From Symsagittifera roscoffensis (taxonomy: Eukaryota; Xenacoelomorpha; Acoela; Convolutidae), in the NCBI RefSeq assembly GCF_963678635.1, contig NC_087062.1:57358287-57422286 (forward strand): a stretch of 64,000 bases of DNA. Reading direction: 5' to 3'. The position numbers were made by a program, and so were the translations under genes. Below, one piece after another: positions 1-9,349 of this stretch; positions within the stretch are counted from its first letter, which is position 1; each line of letters opens with the position of its first letter. The notes under the pieces were generated by a model that was not told where the DNA came from, did no database searches, and saw only the letters and a list, made by a program, of their open reading frames with translations.

Positions 1-2
1 AA

Positions 3-191
3 AGACAAATAACACGAAAAAGATTTTCCAAAAATAGAAACGCATTCTCAGAATCAGAAGTCAGCAATTCAGACGAACTTTATAAATTAAGAGAATCCAT
101 TGATAAAAATTGTCCTATTCACGATCAATTATATTTTTCCCACTCAGAAACAACTTCAAATTCATCAAAAAGAGGAAAAAGAGCAATATAA
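3..191 (+). CDS. C-terminal 62 codons of an upstream ORF (partial)
   Basis: The reading frame is open from the window edge to TAA at 189-191. It encodes a charged, Ser/Asn-rich segment that ends in a basic KRGKRAI tail. Codon choice is A-rich like the genes downstream. Its frame differs from that of the long gag frame starting at 275, so it is a separate gene or a gag leader frame, not the start of gag. No domain is recognisable. Its presence shows that the element continues to the left. Confidence 0.4.
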   Translation, partial: RQITRKRFSKNRNAFSESEVSNSDELYKLRESIDKNCPIHDQLYFSHSETTSNSSKRGKRAI

Positions 192-274
192 ACACAAACC
201 AGTACACTTGTATAATTGGAATCAACCAATTAGACACATCGATAATTACCTATTAACAGTCATTAAACGAAAAA

Positions 275-1909
275 ATGAGCCAAACACACACTCCAAGTGA
301 AGATAGTCCAGACGATGACGATATCTACCCCTTCCTAGTAGATGCACCCGATAATAGAGGACAACATGATCTTTGCAAGAATTTCCTCCTAAATTTGTTT
401 GAACCCGGAATTAGCCCATGTAAAACAGAGTTCCCAGATGTAAAAATAAAAAGACAGATTATTGATCACTATCTGAACGATATATGTAACTTAACACAAC
501 AATACGGAATCTACACCATAGAATTCAGCTCACCAAACCCGAATCACCGCAAATATGTAATTCAAACAGACGATCTTGATTTAGAATTTTCAAAAGTATT
601 CTCAAAATATATAAAAAGCATACAATATCATAACTCACAAAGAGCAAACTCCATATTTACTAATGAAGTTTTTGCAATAATATATAGTTATATTTCAATA
701 TTAGAAAACGAAAACCCAATCCCGCATATCTCACCGAATGAGACATCTAAACATATAAAGGTACGACATAAAATCACACTATTTTCAACTTTTCTACAAA
801 TAATTAAAGAAAATTTCACTAAAGATGAAGTTTCACAACATACAAAACATGACTTACAAAAAATTTTGGCATGGTTTATAATAGATTATTTCACACATAA
901 TATAGATTTAATTTCACAAGCAAGAAAAAATTTCAGACCCCAAAATTCAAACGATGATACCGCCATCACAGAACAATCAGACTACGTTTGGGACCCCGAA
1001 TGGTGTCATTATGCATTCATAAATATCCCACAATCAATCTCAAGTCAGGCAATAAATACAATATCTTATGTAAGAGATTATGTAAGGGTAATACCATTAT
1101 CCATTGATGCAACACCATTAAACTACAATACATTTTTACCCGATACGCGAAATAACAGTTTAAATTCGACCGTCATACACAATGAAAACCTTAATGGAAC
1201 TAGGAACCTCACTCAACAAGATATTCAAACACCATCACACTTCATAAATGAAGAAATTGTCCAAACAACAACTACACAACAAAGTATTTCACCAATACGT
1301 CCAAATTTAACAACACCAAGAAATACAAACACTTCACTAGCACAAGTAACCTTACAATCAACCGTTAAACCTTCGGTTGCTCCAAAATATTCACAAATGG
1401 ATTATCAAACATATAGACCCATGACAATACCGTCAAAAACTCGCAGAACGTTCACAAGAAACACTTTTGCGGAACACAATTATAATTACGCACATTCATC
1501 AAAAACAAACTATCCCCCACGAAAAAATACTAATAATCAGATAAGATCTCGATATTGGGATAACCCAATGGCAACAACCAACTCAGTAAATTTTCAAACT
1601 AATTCACATCCTCCACAGGATCGTAGTGAAAATTACCCATTCTTTCAACAGAATAAAAATAAAAAGCAAGCATCTCATCAAACGGATTATTTATCCTCTG
1701 ACGATGATTGTTTACAACCAGATATATTTGCACCATATACTCAAGAATATCGTGGACAAGGAGTGCAGAAACCGTATACATATCATAGAATTTTTTCTCC
1801 ACACCCAACAGATACACAAAATCAACAACCAATACAAATGCAAAACCCAATTAATACACAATCTTTTCAACCAATTCAGCCACAAAACCCAATGATTACA
1901 CACTCGTAA
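275..1909 (+). CDS. gag: Gag precursor, N-terminal region (544 codons, ends at in-frame TAA)
   Basis: The ATG at 275 opens a 544-codon frame that begins with an acidic stretch (DSPDDDD, codons 10-16). A folded-looking region of about 250 residues follows, rich in aromatic and hydrophobic residues, and then a long Thr/Gln/Asn/Pro-rich region. No known domain is recognised. Its position in front of the capsid domain, in the same frame and separated only by TAA at 1907-1909, suggests it is the N-terminal (matrix-like) part of one long Gag. The TAA lies in a stretch rich in CAA (Gln) codons, so a CAA-to-TAA change is a simple explanation. Stop readthrough or a genuinely separate protein are alternatives. 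Confidence 0.7.
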   Translation: MSQTHTPSEDSPDDDDIYPFLVDAPDNRGQHDLCKNFLLNLFEPGISPCKTEFPDVKIKRQIIDHYLNDICNLTQQYGIYTIEFSSPNPNHRKYVIQTDDLDLEFSKVFSKYIKSIQYHNSQRANSIFTNEVFAIIYSYISILENENPIPHISPNETSKHIKVRHKITLFSTFLQIIKENFTKDEVSQHTKHDLQKILAWFIIDYFTHNIDLISQARKNFRPQNSNDDTAITEQSDYVWDPEWCHYAFINIPQSISSQAINTISYVRDYVRVIPLSIDATPLNYNTFLPDTRNNSLNSTVIHNENLNGTRNLTQQDIQTPSHFINEEIVQTTTTQQSISPIRPNLTTPRNTNTSLAQVTLQSTVKPSVAPKYSQMDYQTYRPMTIPSKTRRTFTRNTFAEHNYNYAHSSKTNYPPRKNTNNQIRSRYWDNPMATTNSVNFQTNSHPPQDRSENYPFFQQNKNKKQASHQTDYLSSDDDCLQPDIFAPYTQEYRGQGVQKPYTYHRIFSPHPTDTQNQQPIQMQNPINTQSFQPIQPQNPMITHS

Positions 1910-1927
1910 CAACCAACACCAACACAA

Positions 1928-2734
1928 ATGCAAAATGAAATACCACTTCCATATTACCTTCAACAACACGAAATAACAAAGAATCAACTCTCAAATTTCT
2001 CACAAATGCCAAATGCCGCAGAATCATTACAAATGACAATGAATCCATACCTTATGGGTGGATCATCAATAACATCAAACAAACCATTAATGGTATTCAC
2101 AGGAACAGACCCTGAATATTCTGTAGAAGATTATTTAAATGCAGTAACAGCAAATTTAATTTTGAATATAGGACCTGAACCAATAAATACGCCACTACAT
2201 CAAAACTGGATACATCGACGCACAGCGTTGATACAGACAACCTTAGACGGCGCAGCCCAAAAATGGTTTTCAGTATTGCCTATAGAAATAAAATCAAATT
2301 GGAAAAGATTTACACAAAAATTTTCAAAAATGTTTGACTCCGAAAGAAAAAAACTACAACAAAGAGTTTTATGTAATGAAATTCGCAGATTACCAAATGA
2401 AACTATCAAACAATTAGCATTAACAGAAACACTAGTTCGAAAAGCATATTCATTAAATACACACGACTATAAAAACACAAAAGTGACAGAAATCTTAATG
2501 ATGACCTTAACACCTCAATTAAGGAAAATAGCAAAAAAAAAGAGAGCATCCCATCCCTCCTCAATTCGAGAGCCCGATTTAGATTTTAGAAAACTAGTAG
2601 ACAATCTAGAGCAAGCGGAAATCACAATGAAACTTGAAGAAACAGAAAATCTGAAATTACAATATATTAACCGAATTGAAACAAATACCACAAATATCAG
2701 CAATATACAGGAATCAGATACAGACCTCGTTTAA
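1928..2734 (+). CDS. gag: Gag capsid-like domain
   Basis: The frame is the same as that of 275-1909 and is open from 1910, with the first ATG at 1928. About 70 residues in, the protein has the typical retrotransposon Gag pattern: an alpha-helical region containing GAAQKWF, then LP, then W..F...F, and later a helix-rich segment with ETIKQLALTETLVRKAY. This matches the capsid fold seen in Ty3/gypsy and retroviral Gag, which assembles the particle shell. The frame stops at TAA 2732-2734, yet the zinc knuckle expected downstream lies in the same frame directly after this stop. The stop therefore interrupts a single Gag. Confidence 0.8.
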   Translation: MQNEIPLPYYLQQHEITKNQLSNFSQMPNAAESLQMTMNPYLMGGSSITSNKPLMVFTGTDPEYSVEDYLNAVTANLILNIGPEPINTPLHQNWIHRRTALIQTTLDGAAQKWFSVLPIEIKSNWKRFTQKFSKMFDSERKKLQQRVLCNEIRRLPNETIKQLALTETLVRKAYSLNTHDYKNTKVTEILMMTLTPQLRKIAKKKRASHPSSIREPDLDFRKLVDNLEQAEITMKLEETENLKLQYINRIETNTTNISNIQESDTDLV

Positions 2735-3580
2735 AAAATCACTGAAATACTCAATATTTATGAAAAACACCCAAACTTTAAAGGCAAACCATCTTTCAAA
2801 AAATGGTGTAATTATTGCCGACGATACGGACATAGTATTTCTGAATGTAGACAAAAACAACAGGACAATCAAAACAAACCTCAAAAATATAAAGAACCAA
2901 TTAAATCATTCTATCAATACATGAAGAAAGACCAATATCTACCAAACAAAAATGTATACAGCAACAACAGTTCAGGAAAACCACTTCCGAACAATACCAA
3001 TTACACGAGAACCCAATCACCATATAACTCAAGTTATAGAGGAAGATCACCAGAACGAAGAAATACACAAAATTCGTCACAAAATCATTACAATAGACCG
3101 AATAGTCGAAATAACTACTCCAGATCAAATTCAAATACAACACAATTTGTTTCTAGATCTAATTCCCAATCAAGGAATAATTACTATCCAAACAATCAAT
3201 CACGAAACTCTTCATATAATAGAAATAGAAACTACTCCAATAATCGAAATAGAAGTTATTCAAACAACCGAAACCAGAATTACCCGAACAATCGATCGAG
3301 GGATAACTCAGATAACAGATCAAACTATAACAGACCAAACAAAAATTATCAAAACAGATCACGAAATAATTCACAAAATCAACATTCAAGTTATAATAAT
3401 CGTTATAGAAATTATTCCCAATCACCACACAGAAATAATAACCATTATAATATTTCTAACAATCGCCACAGAAGTAGTACACCTAAACATCAAAGACATA
3501 TTAATCAAGTACAATCAAATCCAGAAACAACATCAGACCCCCAGGTATTGATGACACAGGAATTAACGAACTACAACTAA
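2735..3580 (+). CDS. gag: Gag nucleocapsid: CCHC zinc knuckle and Asn/Arg/Ser-rich tail
   Basis: This frame continues in phase from the capsid after the TAA at 2732-2734. At 2807-2848 it encodes one zinc knuckle, C-X2-C-X4-H-X4-C (CNYC RRYG H SISE C), the nucleic-acid-binding motif of Gag nucleocapsid. From about 2990 to 3500 the protein becomes an extended low-complexity chain of Asn, Arg, Ser and Tyr, with repeated NRN, SRS and YSNNRN units; it is basic and probably disordered and RNA-binding. The frame ends at TAA 3578-3580, overlapping the pol frame, which opens at 3505. The first internal ATG is at 2921, but the zinc knuckle lies upstream of it, so that ATG is not the true start. Confidence 0.8.
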   Translation, partial: KITEILNIYEKHPNFKGKPSFKKWCNYCRRYGHSISECRQKQQDNQNKPQKYKEPIKSFYQYMKKDQYLPNKNVYSNNSSGKPLPNNTNYTRTQSPYNSSYRGRSPERRNTQNSSQNHYNRPNSRNNYSRSNSNTTQFVSRSNSQSRNNYYPNNQSRNSSYNRNRNYSNNRNRSYSNNRNQNYPNNRSRDNSDNRSNYNRPNKNYQNRSRNNSQNQHSSYNNRYRNYSQSPHRNNNHYNISNNRHRSSTPKHQRHINQVQSNPETTSDPQVLMTQELTNYN

Positions 3581-4464
3581 ATCAAATAAACTGTGAATCA
3601 TCAGATTCAGAAAGTGATACAGAGAACACTATCTCCATAAATATGATAGCAGTCGAAAATGACTACGAACCTATTATATATGAACAACCTTTTTCATCAC
3701 ATATATATGAAAATCAATTAGAACTCCTTCACAATTATAATATTGAACCCATCCATTCCACACAAACGGCACAAGAAACTAACGAAATCAACACTACAAA
3801 TCAATCCAATGAAAATGCCAAAGCAAAACGCTTGAATACAAATCACATCTATCAAAATATACAAAAAGAACAACCCAAAGAAAAAATTTGGACAATACCA
3901 TTTCTTTTAGAAAGTCCAAGAAACAAAGAATTTCAACCACCAGATCTTGAAATTGATTTTTTAATTGATTCAGGAGCAGAATCAAACATAATAAACATTC
4001 CCACATGGAATGAGATAAAAACATTACACCCAAAACTAACACCTCTTGAAACCTCCAGTAAACTAGCAACAGCACAAGGATCAACATTGGTAAACTATGG
4101 AAAAATTCAATTATTTCTTCTCCCCACAAGAACAATAGAGCAAAATAAAATTTTTAATAAACCATTTAAACAAATATTTCATATCACTGATATTAAACAC
4201 AATATCATTGGAATACCATTTATCTCTAAATATATACCAACAATCAACATTCTGAAAAGTAAAATTTTAATCAAAGATAAATACACAAAAACAAAAGACA
4301 CATCCCTAACATTTTTTCAAAGATTAAACAAACAACCACCATTCTTTTCAAAATTTTATCCAATATATAACCAACAAAGAAAACACCTGGAACCACTATC
4401 AGGAAACATATATAATTTTTCAATAAAACAAGTTCACCAATATGACAAAAAACAAAATAAATAA
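3505..4464 (+). CDS. pol: Pol N-terminal part: aspartic protease
   Basis: This frame lies -1 relative to gag and is open from 3505; the first ATG is at 3643. The overlap with gag (3505-3580) fits expression as a Gag-Pol fusion by -1 frameshifting, though I see no textbook X XXY YYZ heptamer. The protease signature is the catalytic triad DSG at 3967-3975, inside FLIDSGAESNIINI, followed about 65 residues later by IIGIPF, equivalent to the second conserved retropepsin motif. The protease would cut the polyproteins during particle maturation. The frame stops at TAA 4462-4464 and reopens in phase immediately, so this is another single nonsense interruption. Confidence 0.85.
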   Translation, partial: SSTIKSRNNIRPPGIDDTGINELQLNQINCESSDSESDTENTISINMIAVENDYEPIIYEQPFSSHIYENQLELLHNYNIEPIHSTQTAQETNEINTTNQSNENAKAKRLNTNHIYQNIQKEQPKEKIWTIPFLLESPRNKEFQPPDLEIDFLIDSGAESNIINIPTWNEIKTLHPKLTPLETSSKLATAQGSTLVNYGKIQLFLLPTRTIEQNKIFNKPFKQIFHITDIKHNIIGIPFISKYIPTINILKSKILIKDKYTKTKDTSLTFFQRLNKQPPFFSKFYPIYNQQRKHLEPLSGNIYNFSIKQVHQYDKKQNK

Positions 4465-4473
4465 CAACTCTAT

Positions 4474-6903
4474 ATGTCAGACTTTGAATTCAAACCTATC
4501 CATAAATTTTTCAAAATCACAATTTCATCCATAAAATATCTGAAAAACTCGAATTCAGATATTATTTCGTTACATGTATACAATAATACACCCTATCAAG
4601 TAACATTACCTTTAGGACTTTTGGGATATTGCGAAACCAACGCTACGATATCACCAGTACACGAAAAAGCATACAACGTAAATAATATACTCCAATTATT
4701 AGATATTTGTCAATCCACAATTCTTAATGAAGAATTATCCATAAATAATATAATAAGTAATGAAAAAAGAAATACAGATTATTTCACAAAAACCCCATAT
4801 TTCAAACCTACATTTAACATAAATAACTATACAGAGAAACAACAGAAATTTTTAACAATGTTTAACTTCCAACATTCACAAATAACACAAGACGAATTTG
4901 ATAAGTTAGCCAAACAGCTAATAAAATATTCATCAGTCTATGCAACATCCAAATTTGATGTTGACAAAATCAGTTCATCACTACATCTCCCATTAAAACC
5001 TGACGCAGTTTTCAAAAAACAAAGAGCAAGTAAAGTACCAATTCTTTTACACGATAAAGTGAACAGATTACTCGATATTTTAGAACAATACAAAATTATA
5101 TCACCGGTAAACAAAGAAGAACAACCAAAAGGTAACGCATTTATCAACCTTGTTATCACCCTAGCAAAAGGAGAATCATTAAAAATAGTTCTAGACGTTA
5201 GATATCTTAATTCACTAATAGACGAATCAAAATGCAATTGGCCTATTGAACCAATACAAGTTATTTTAACAAAAATAAACGGAAATTACTTTACAACCGC
5301 AGATATGAATAGTGCATATAATCAAATGCCACTAGATGAACAATCGCGACGCTTAACACAATTTGTTATTGGAAATCAGCAATATGAATTCAACCGCCTA
5401 TTCTATGGAATATCCATAGGACCAGCAGCATTTTCAGCTTTTATGAGCAAAATTTTTAGACCACTAATACTCAAGAAAAACGCAATCACCTATTTAGACG
5501 ATGTTTTTATGCAATCACAGACAAAAGAAGAAATGTTTAATGTTTTAGAACACTATCACAAAATACTTCAGAACGAAAATCTGAAGGCCGCCCCCGATAA
5601 ATCACACTTCTTTTTAACACGAGTTAAATTCTTAGGACACAATATAGAAAGAAAAACAATCACTCCATTAAAATCACGCATTGATGCTATTCAGAAGCTC
5701 CAACCACCAACAAGCAAAAAGAAAATCCAAGAATTCCTTGGAATGTTAAATTTTTTAAGCAAATATGTCTATAAAATGCAATTATACCTAAGACCATTCT
5801 ATAATATACTTAGACAACAAAATAATTTTGAATGGAACACAGAACATCAAGCACGATTTGAAGAAATTAAAAAACTCTTAACTGAACAAATTTCGAATAC
5901 AATTCTAGATCCAAATCAACCATTCAATGCAATGTGCGATGCTTCGAATTTTGGCATCGGCGCAGCATTTTTACAATCACACAATGGCACAAACAAAATG
6001 AATCTTATATCAGCAAATTCTCGATTATTCACTCAAGCAGAGCTACGACTCTCAACTCTAATGAGAGAATGTACAGTCATAATATATACACTAACAGAAT
6101 ATGAATTTCTGATACTTGGATCAAAACATCCAACAGTTCTATTCACAGATCACAAACCAATCATTTTTCTCTTTACACAAAAATCTAATCCAAATCACCG
6201 AGTTTATAGATTTCAATTAATTCTAATGAAATTACCAAACTTACATATAGTTTGGACAGCAGGAAAGAATCTTGCATTACCAGACACGTTAAGTCGAAAT
6301 ACACCACCTGAATTACTTACACGTAAAACTACAGTTGAAATACCCAAAAATATAAAATTTTACCTTGCAGAAAACGAAACATCACCCCGACTAGAATGCA
6401 AATATGCAGTAAAAACTGACGTTGAACAATCACAAATAAATAATCTACAACACTTCCCACTTTATTTAGATTGCCAAAATAACCACTACGAAGTTGATCT
6501 ACTTGGAACATCAACTTTTAAACCAATTCCATATTCACAATGGATAAAAAATAACACCCAACAAAAAAGAGTAAAACAACACCCGCATAAAAAAGACTTT
6601 TTTCCGCTAATTGAAAAAGAAAATCTAACTGATAAAATAAATTTATCAGGACCGCAAACAAACGATTCAAAATACACAATAAATCAAGTTTTTGACCTCC
6701 ATGACCCACTTGATACAATTCCTTTATCTAAATTAGAAATAGAAAACATTTTTCTCCCCCCAACAGATAAAATTACAATTAATACTTTGAAACAATATCA
6801 AAATCTTGACCCAAAAATTAGACAACTAAAATCATGGCACAAATATAAAACTAAACCCGTAAAGGCAGATACAACAATATTAGGAAATAAAACACTCCTC
6901 TGA
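4474..6903 (+). CDS. pol: Pol: reverse transcriptase and RNase H
   Basis: The frame is open from 4465 in the same phase as the protease and ends at TGA 6901-6903. RT fingers and palm motifs are all present: LDVRYLN, then TTADMNSAYNQMPLDE with the first catalytic Asp, then LFYGISIGPAAF, and the active-site YLDD at 5491-5502, followed by VKFLGH. The connection region has PPTSKKKIQEFLGMLNF. RNase H shows its Asp in MCDASNFGIGAAFL, Glu in LMRECTV and Asp in FTDHKP, so the catalytic residues are intact. The enzyme copies genomic RNA into DNA. The first 110 or so residues are a linker from the protease without recognisable motifs. The chain beyond RNase H (after LPDTLSRNT) is a long spacer before integrase. 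Confidence 0.93.
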   Translation: MSDFEFKPIHKFFKITISSIKYLKNSNSDIISLHVYNNTPYQVTLPLGLLGYCETNATISPVHEKAYNVNNILQLLDICQSTILNEELSINNIISNEKRNTDYFTKTPYFKPTFNINNYTEKQQKFLTMFNFQHSQITQDEFDKLAKQLIKYSSVYATSKFDVDKISSSLHLPLKPDAVFKKQRASKVPILLHDKVNRLLDILEQYKIISPVNKEEQPKGNAFINLVITLAKGESLKIVLDVRYLNSLIDESKCNWPIEPIQVILTKINGNYFTTADMNSAYNQMPLDEQSRRLTQFVIGNQQYEFNRLFYGISIGPAAFSAFMSKIFRPLILKKNAITYLDDVFMQSQTKEEMFNVLEHYHKILQNENLKAAPDKSHFFLTRVKFLGHNIERKTITPLKSRIDAIQKLQPPTSKKKIQEFLGMLNFLSKYVYKMQLYLRPFYNILRQQNNFEWNTEHQARFEEIKKLLTEQISNTILDPNQPFNAMCDASNFGIGAAFLQSHNGTNKMNLISANSRLFTQAELRLSTLMRECTVIIYTLTEYEFLILGSKHPTVLFTDHKPIIFLFTQKSNPNHRVYRFQLILMKLPNLHIVWTAGKNLALPDTLSRNTPPELLTRKTTVEIPKNIKFYLAENETSPRLECKYAVKTDVEQSQINNLQHFPLYLDCQNNHYEVDLLGTSTFKPIPYSQWIKNNTQQKRVKQHPHKKDFFPLIEKENLTDKINLSGPQTNDSKYTINQVFDLHDPLDTIPLSKLEIENIFLPPTDKITINTLKQYQNLDPKIRQLKSWHKYKTKPVKADTTILGNKTLL

Positions 6904-8523
6904 TATTTTCGAAAATTTAATAATACAACAATTAATGAAAACACAGACCTTCTAGAATACCAATTAAATGAATCTACAGTTCCCTGTCTCCCTTTAAGTA
7001 TGATTCTCATAGCTTTTAATATCTCACATACACAAAACATTAAAGGACACTCTGGATCAGAGAAAACATATTCAAATTTCATACAAAATTTTTATTTTCC
7101 AAATGCACCAATTTGGATAAAAGTACTATGCAATGATTGTATAGTATGTCAGCTAAATAAACCTTATCAAAATCAAAAACAAATAGCACAAAAACAAGAC
7201 TTTAAAGGACAAAGTTTGTACTTTAACCACCGTATTTCATTTGATACAAAAGGACCAATTTCACCATCATCCGAAGGAAACTCCTACACTATGGTAATTT
7301 TTGACGCATTTACACATTATGTAGCACTTAACCCAGTACCACATTTTAACGCTTATTACGCTTACACAACACTTTATGAACACTGGATAGCCAAATTTGG
7401 ACTACCAGAAATTTTTGTTACAGACAACGGTACGGAATTCATAAATAATGAAATCATCACACTATGTCATTTATATAACATCAAACACAAACCACGTACA
7501 TCTCACGCACCTTGGACAAACGGCTTAGTCGAAGGTATGAACCGTTCACTACAAGAATATCTTAGATGTATCATCAAAGGAAATGATACAAAATACACCG
7601 AATGGTCAGCAGATGTAAAACTATTTCCCTTTGCATATAATTCACGAATCACGACAACTCGAGGAATGTCACCATATGAAATGGTTTTTAATCAAAAGCC
7701 ACGCAAACCAATTATGTTTACAGCAAACTCTCATAAAAATGCACAAAGTCATTGCCAACCGAATAAAGACTCAATTTGTTATAACCTACCTTTACACACA
7801 CACGATGAAGATCATTTTCATCACCCACAAATTCTTAAATTAGCCTCCGGTACACACACCGAATGGATTTTAAACAGAGATAAAAAGCACAATGAAATTT
7901 ACCAAAAAGTAACAAAAAAGTTGTTACAAAGGCAAAACATTAATGAACAAATAAATTCACGCTTTACACCAGCCTCCGATTTAAAAATTGGAACATTTGT
8001 TTTAATACCCAATTTTAACACTCAAAAAGGAATTTCTAAAACATTACAACCCCTTCGTAAAGGACCATACCAAATAATTGCCAAACCCACTGATGTCACA
8101 TATAAAATCACCGACTCAGACAAAAAAGAATTTGTTCAACATCGAAACAATCTATTACCTTATTACCCAAAAGAATACGCACTACGCGAACTAACTCAAT
8201 TATATTCTTTCACAGGTTTAAAAGTTATTCAAAATAACCCACATACGGAGAATAAAACAAAGGAACAACATGACATTCATCTCGAAAATCAAAATAAAAA
8301 ATCAACTACAACAAAAAACAATACAAAAAAGCTAGATCAAATTATACCTCAAAAAGAAAGAAAAAATAGAAAATTGACAGAAAAAATAATACCCCAAGAA
8401 CAAATCGACAAATCAGAACATAGAGAGTCATCACGACTTAGAAATCAACCACGTAAAAACTATAAAACATTCATCCCACAATCTAAAATATTAAAGAAAG
8501 TCGAATTTCAAAAACAGCTTTAA
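6904..8523 (+). CDS. pol: Pol: integrase with DD35E core and GPY module
   Basis: This is the same frame as RT, reopening straight after TGA 6901-6903; the first ATG is at 7000. The zinc-binding N-terminus has two His (ISHTQNIKGHSG) and CNDCIVC. The catalytic core shows ISFDTKGP, VTDNGTEF and NGLVEGMNR, with 35 residues between the second Asp and the Glu, the retroviral and Ty3-type spacing. A C-terminal SH3-like region contains the GPYQI module, which fits Ty3/gypsy and gammaretrovirus-like integrases. A Lys-rich tail of about 110 residues follows. No internal stop or shift is seen, so the integrase itself looks intact although upstream stops would prevent its translation. Confidence 0.93.
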   Translation, partial: YFRKFNNTTINENTDLLEYQLNESTVPCLPLSMILIAFNISHTQNIKGHSGSEKTYSNFIQNFYFPNAPIWIKVLCNDCIVCQLNKPYQNQKQIAQKQDFKGQSLYFNHRISFDTKGPISPSSEGNSYTMVIFDAFTHYVALNPVPHFNAYYAYTTLYEHWIAKFGLPEIFVTDNGTEFINNEIITLCHLYNIKHKPRTSHAPWTNGLVEGMNRSLQEYLRCIIKGNDTKYTEWSADVKLFPFAYNSRITTTRGMSPYEMVFNQKPRKPIMFTANSHKNAQSHCQPNKDSICYNLPLHTHDEDHFHHPQILKLASGTHTEWILNRDKKHNEIYQKVTKKLLQRQNINEQINSRFTPASDLKIGTFVLIPNFNTQKGISKTLQPLRKGPYQIIAKPTDVTYKITDSDKKEFVQHRNNLLPYYPKEYALRELTQLYSFTGLKVIQNNPHTENKTKEQHDIHLENQNKKSTTTKNNTKKLDQIIPQKERKNRKLTEKIIPQEQIDKSEHRESSRLRNQPRKNYKTFIPQSKILKKVEFQKQL

Positions 8524-9118
8524 TTTAATATTTCATAATCTTTGCACCTCTCAAAAATTTTGAACTTTCATTTTTCAAAATAACATGCTGACAAACACGC
8601 AGCGACTCTTGTTCATAATTAGCCAATAGGATTCATCCAATCCGTCACCTTCTCTAACTCTAGCACAAATCAACTAGACGAACGATATTAAAACTCCAGG
8701 CATATCTATAACTATAACTTTGCGACCTCCAGGTCAAAAATAAGCAAACCACTCCAACTTGACAACTAAAATAAATATCACCATAATATCATAACCCTCC
8801 CTTATCTAATAACCCAAAAATCAACAATATTTCCCCAACTCAGACCTCAAATACCCCCCAAAACAAATATGTTAAATTAGCCTAAAGTAAAAGAACGACC
8901 ATTTTAATTAGCCTAAAGTATAACAATCTCAAAAATACCCCAGATCATTTGACAAATAAAAATAAAGAAAAAGAAGACCTCCCGATCACCATAAAATTTG
9001 TCCCCAACAACTTTTCACAAAACTCAACCCACTTGTCAAAAAACCAATAAATAATTCGACCACACTTGAAAATTGCCTCAAACACCAAAAAATATTCGAT
9101 CAAGAAGCCATTTCTTAA
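8524..9118 (+). other. Non-coding spacer between pol and the accessory genes
   Basis: There is no sustained reading frame in about 600 bases. It keeps the A/C-rich composition of the element. A near-perfect direct repeat, TTAATTAGCCTAAAGTA and a variant, occurs at about 8873-8889 and 8905-8921. A spacer at this point is where splice acceptors or an internal promoter for the downstream genes could sit, but none can be named with confidence. Confidence 0.5.
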
Positions 9119-9349
9119 ATGCTCTTCTCTCGACCAGTCAACATAATTCTTAACATTCTCATAAACTTTTTAACGATATTTAAACTTTTAATCATATTTC
9201 TTTTTGATACCTTTGAATCTTTTGTAATAATCTTAATCATTTTTTGCAATGTTTTTTTAATTTTCTATTCCATATTTGAACTATACCTCCAACTTTCGAA
9301 AGCTATTGACTATATCCACAGGTACGATTCACAAAACTTATCTAAATGA
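9119..9349 (+). CDS. Small hydrophobic membrane ORF (76 codons)
   Basis: The ATG at 9119 opens a short frame that is almost wholly hydrophobic for its first 55 residues. It has two likely membrane spans (NIILNILINFLTIFKLLIIF and a second Ile/Phe/Leu stretch ending near FYSIFEL) and a short polar C-terminus. Its TGA overlaps the ATG of the next gene (ATGA at 9346-9349), a coupling typical of compact viral gene arrangements. No family is recognised. A small two-span membrane protein in this position could act like a viroporin or assembly factor, but that is only inference. The AT-rich sequence makes a chance hydrophobic ORF possible; the ATGA overlap is the best argument that it is real. Confidence 0.45.
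   Translation: MLFSRPVNIILNILINFLTIFKLLIIFLFDTFESFVIILIIFCNVFLIFYSIFELYLQLSKAIDYIHRYDSQNLSK

Noticed and set aside
2952..3551. 199-codon + strand frame overlapping the nucleocapsid
   Set aside because: An Ile/Thr/His-rich shadow of the Asn/Arg/Ser-rich tract. The zinc knuckle and phase continuity fix the real frame.
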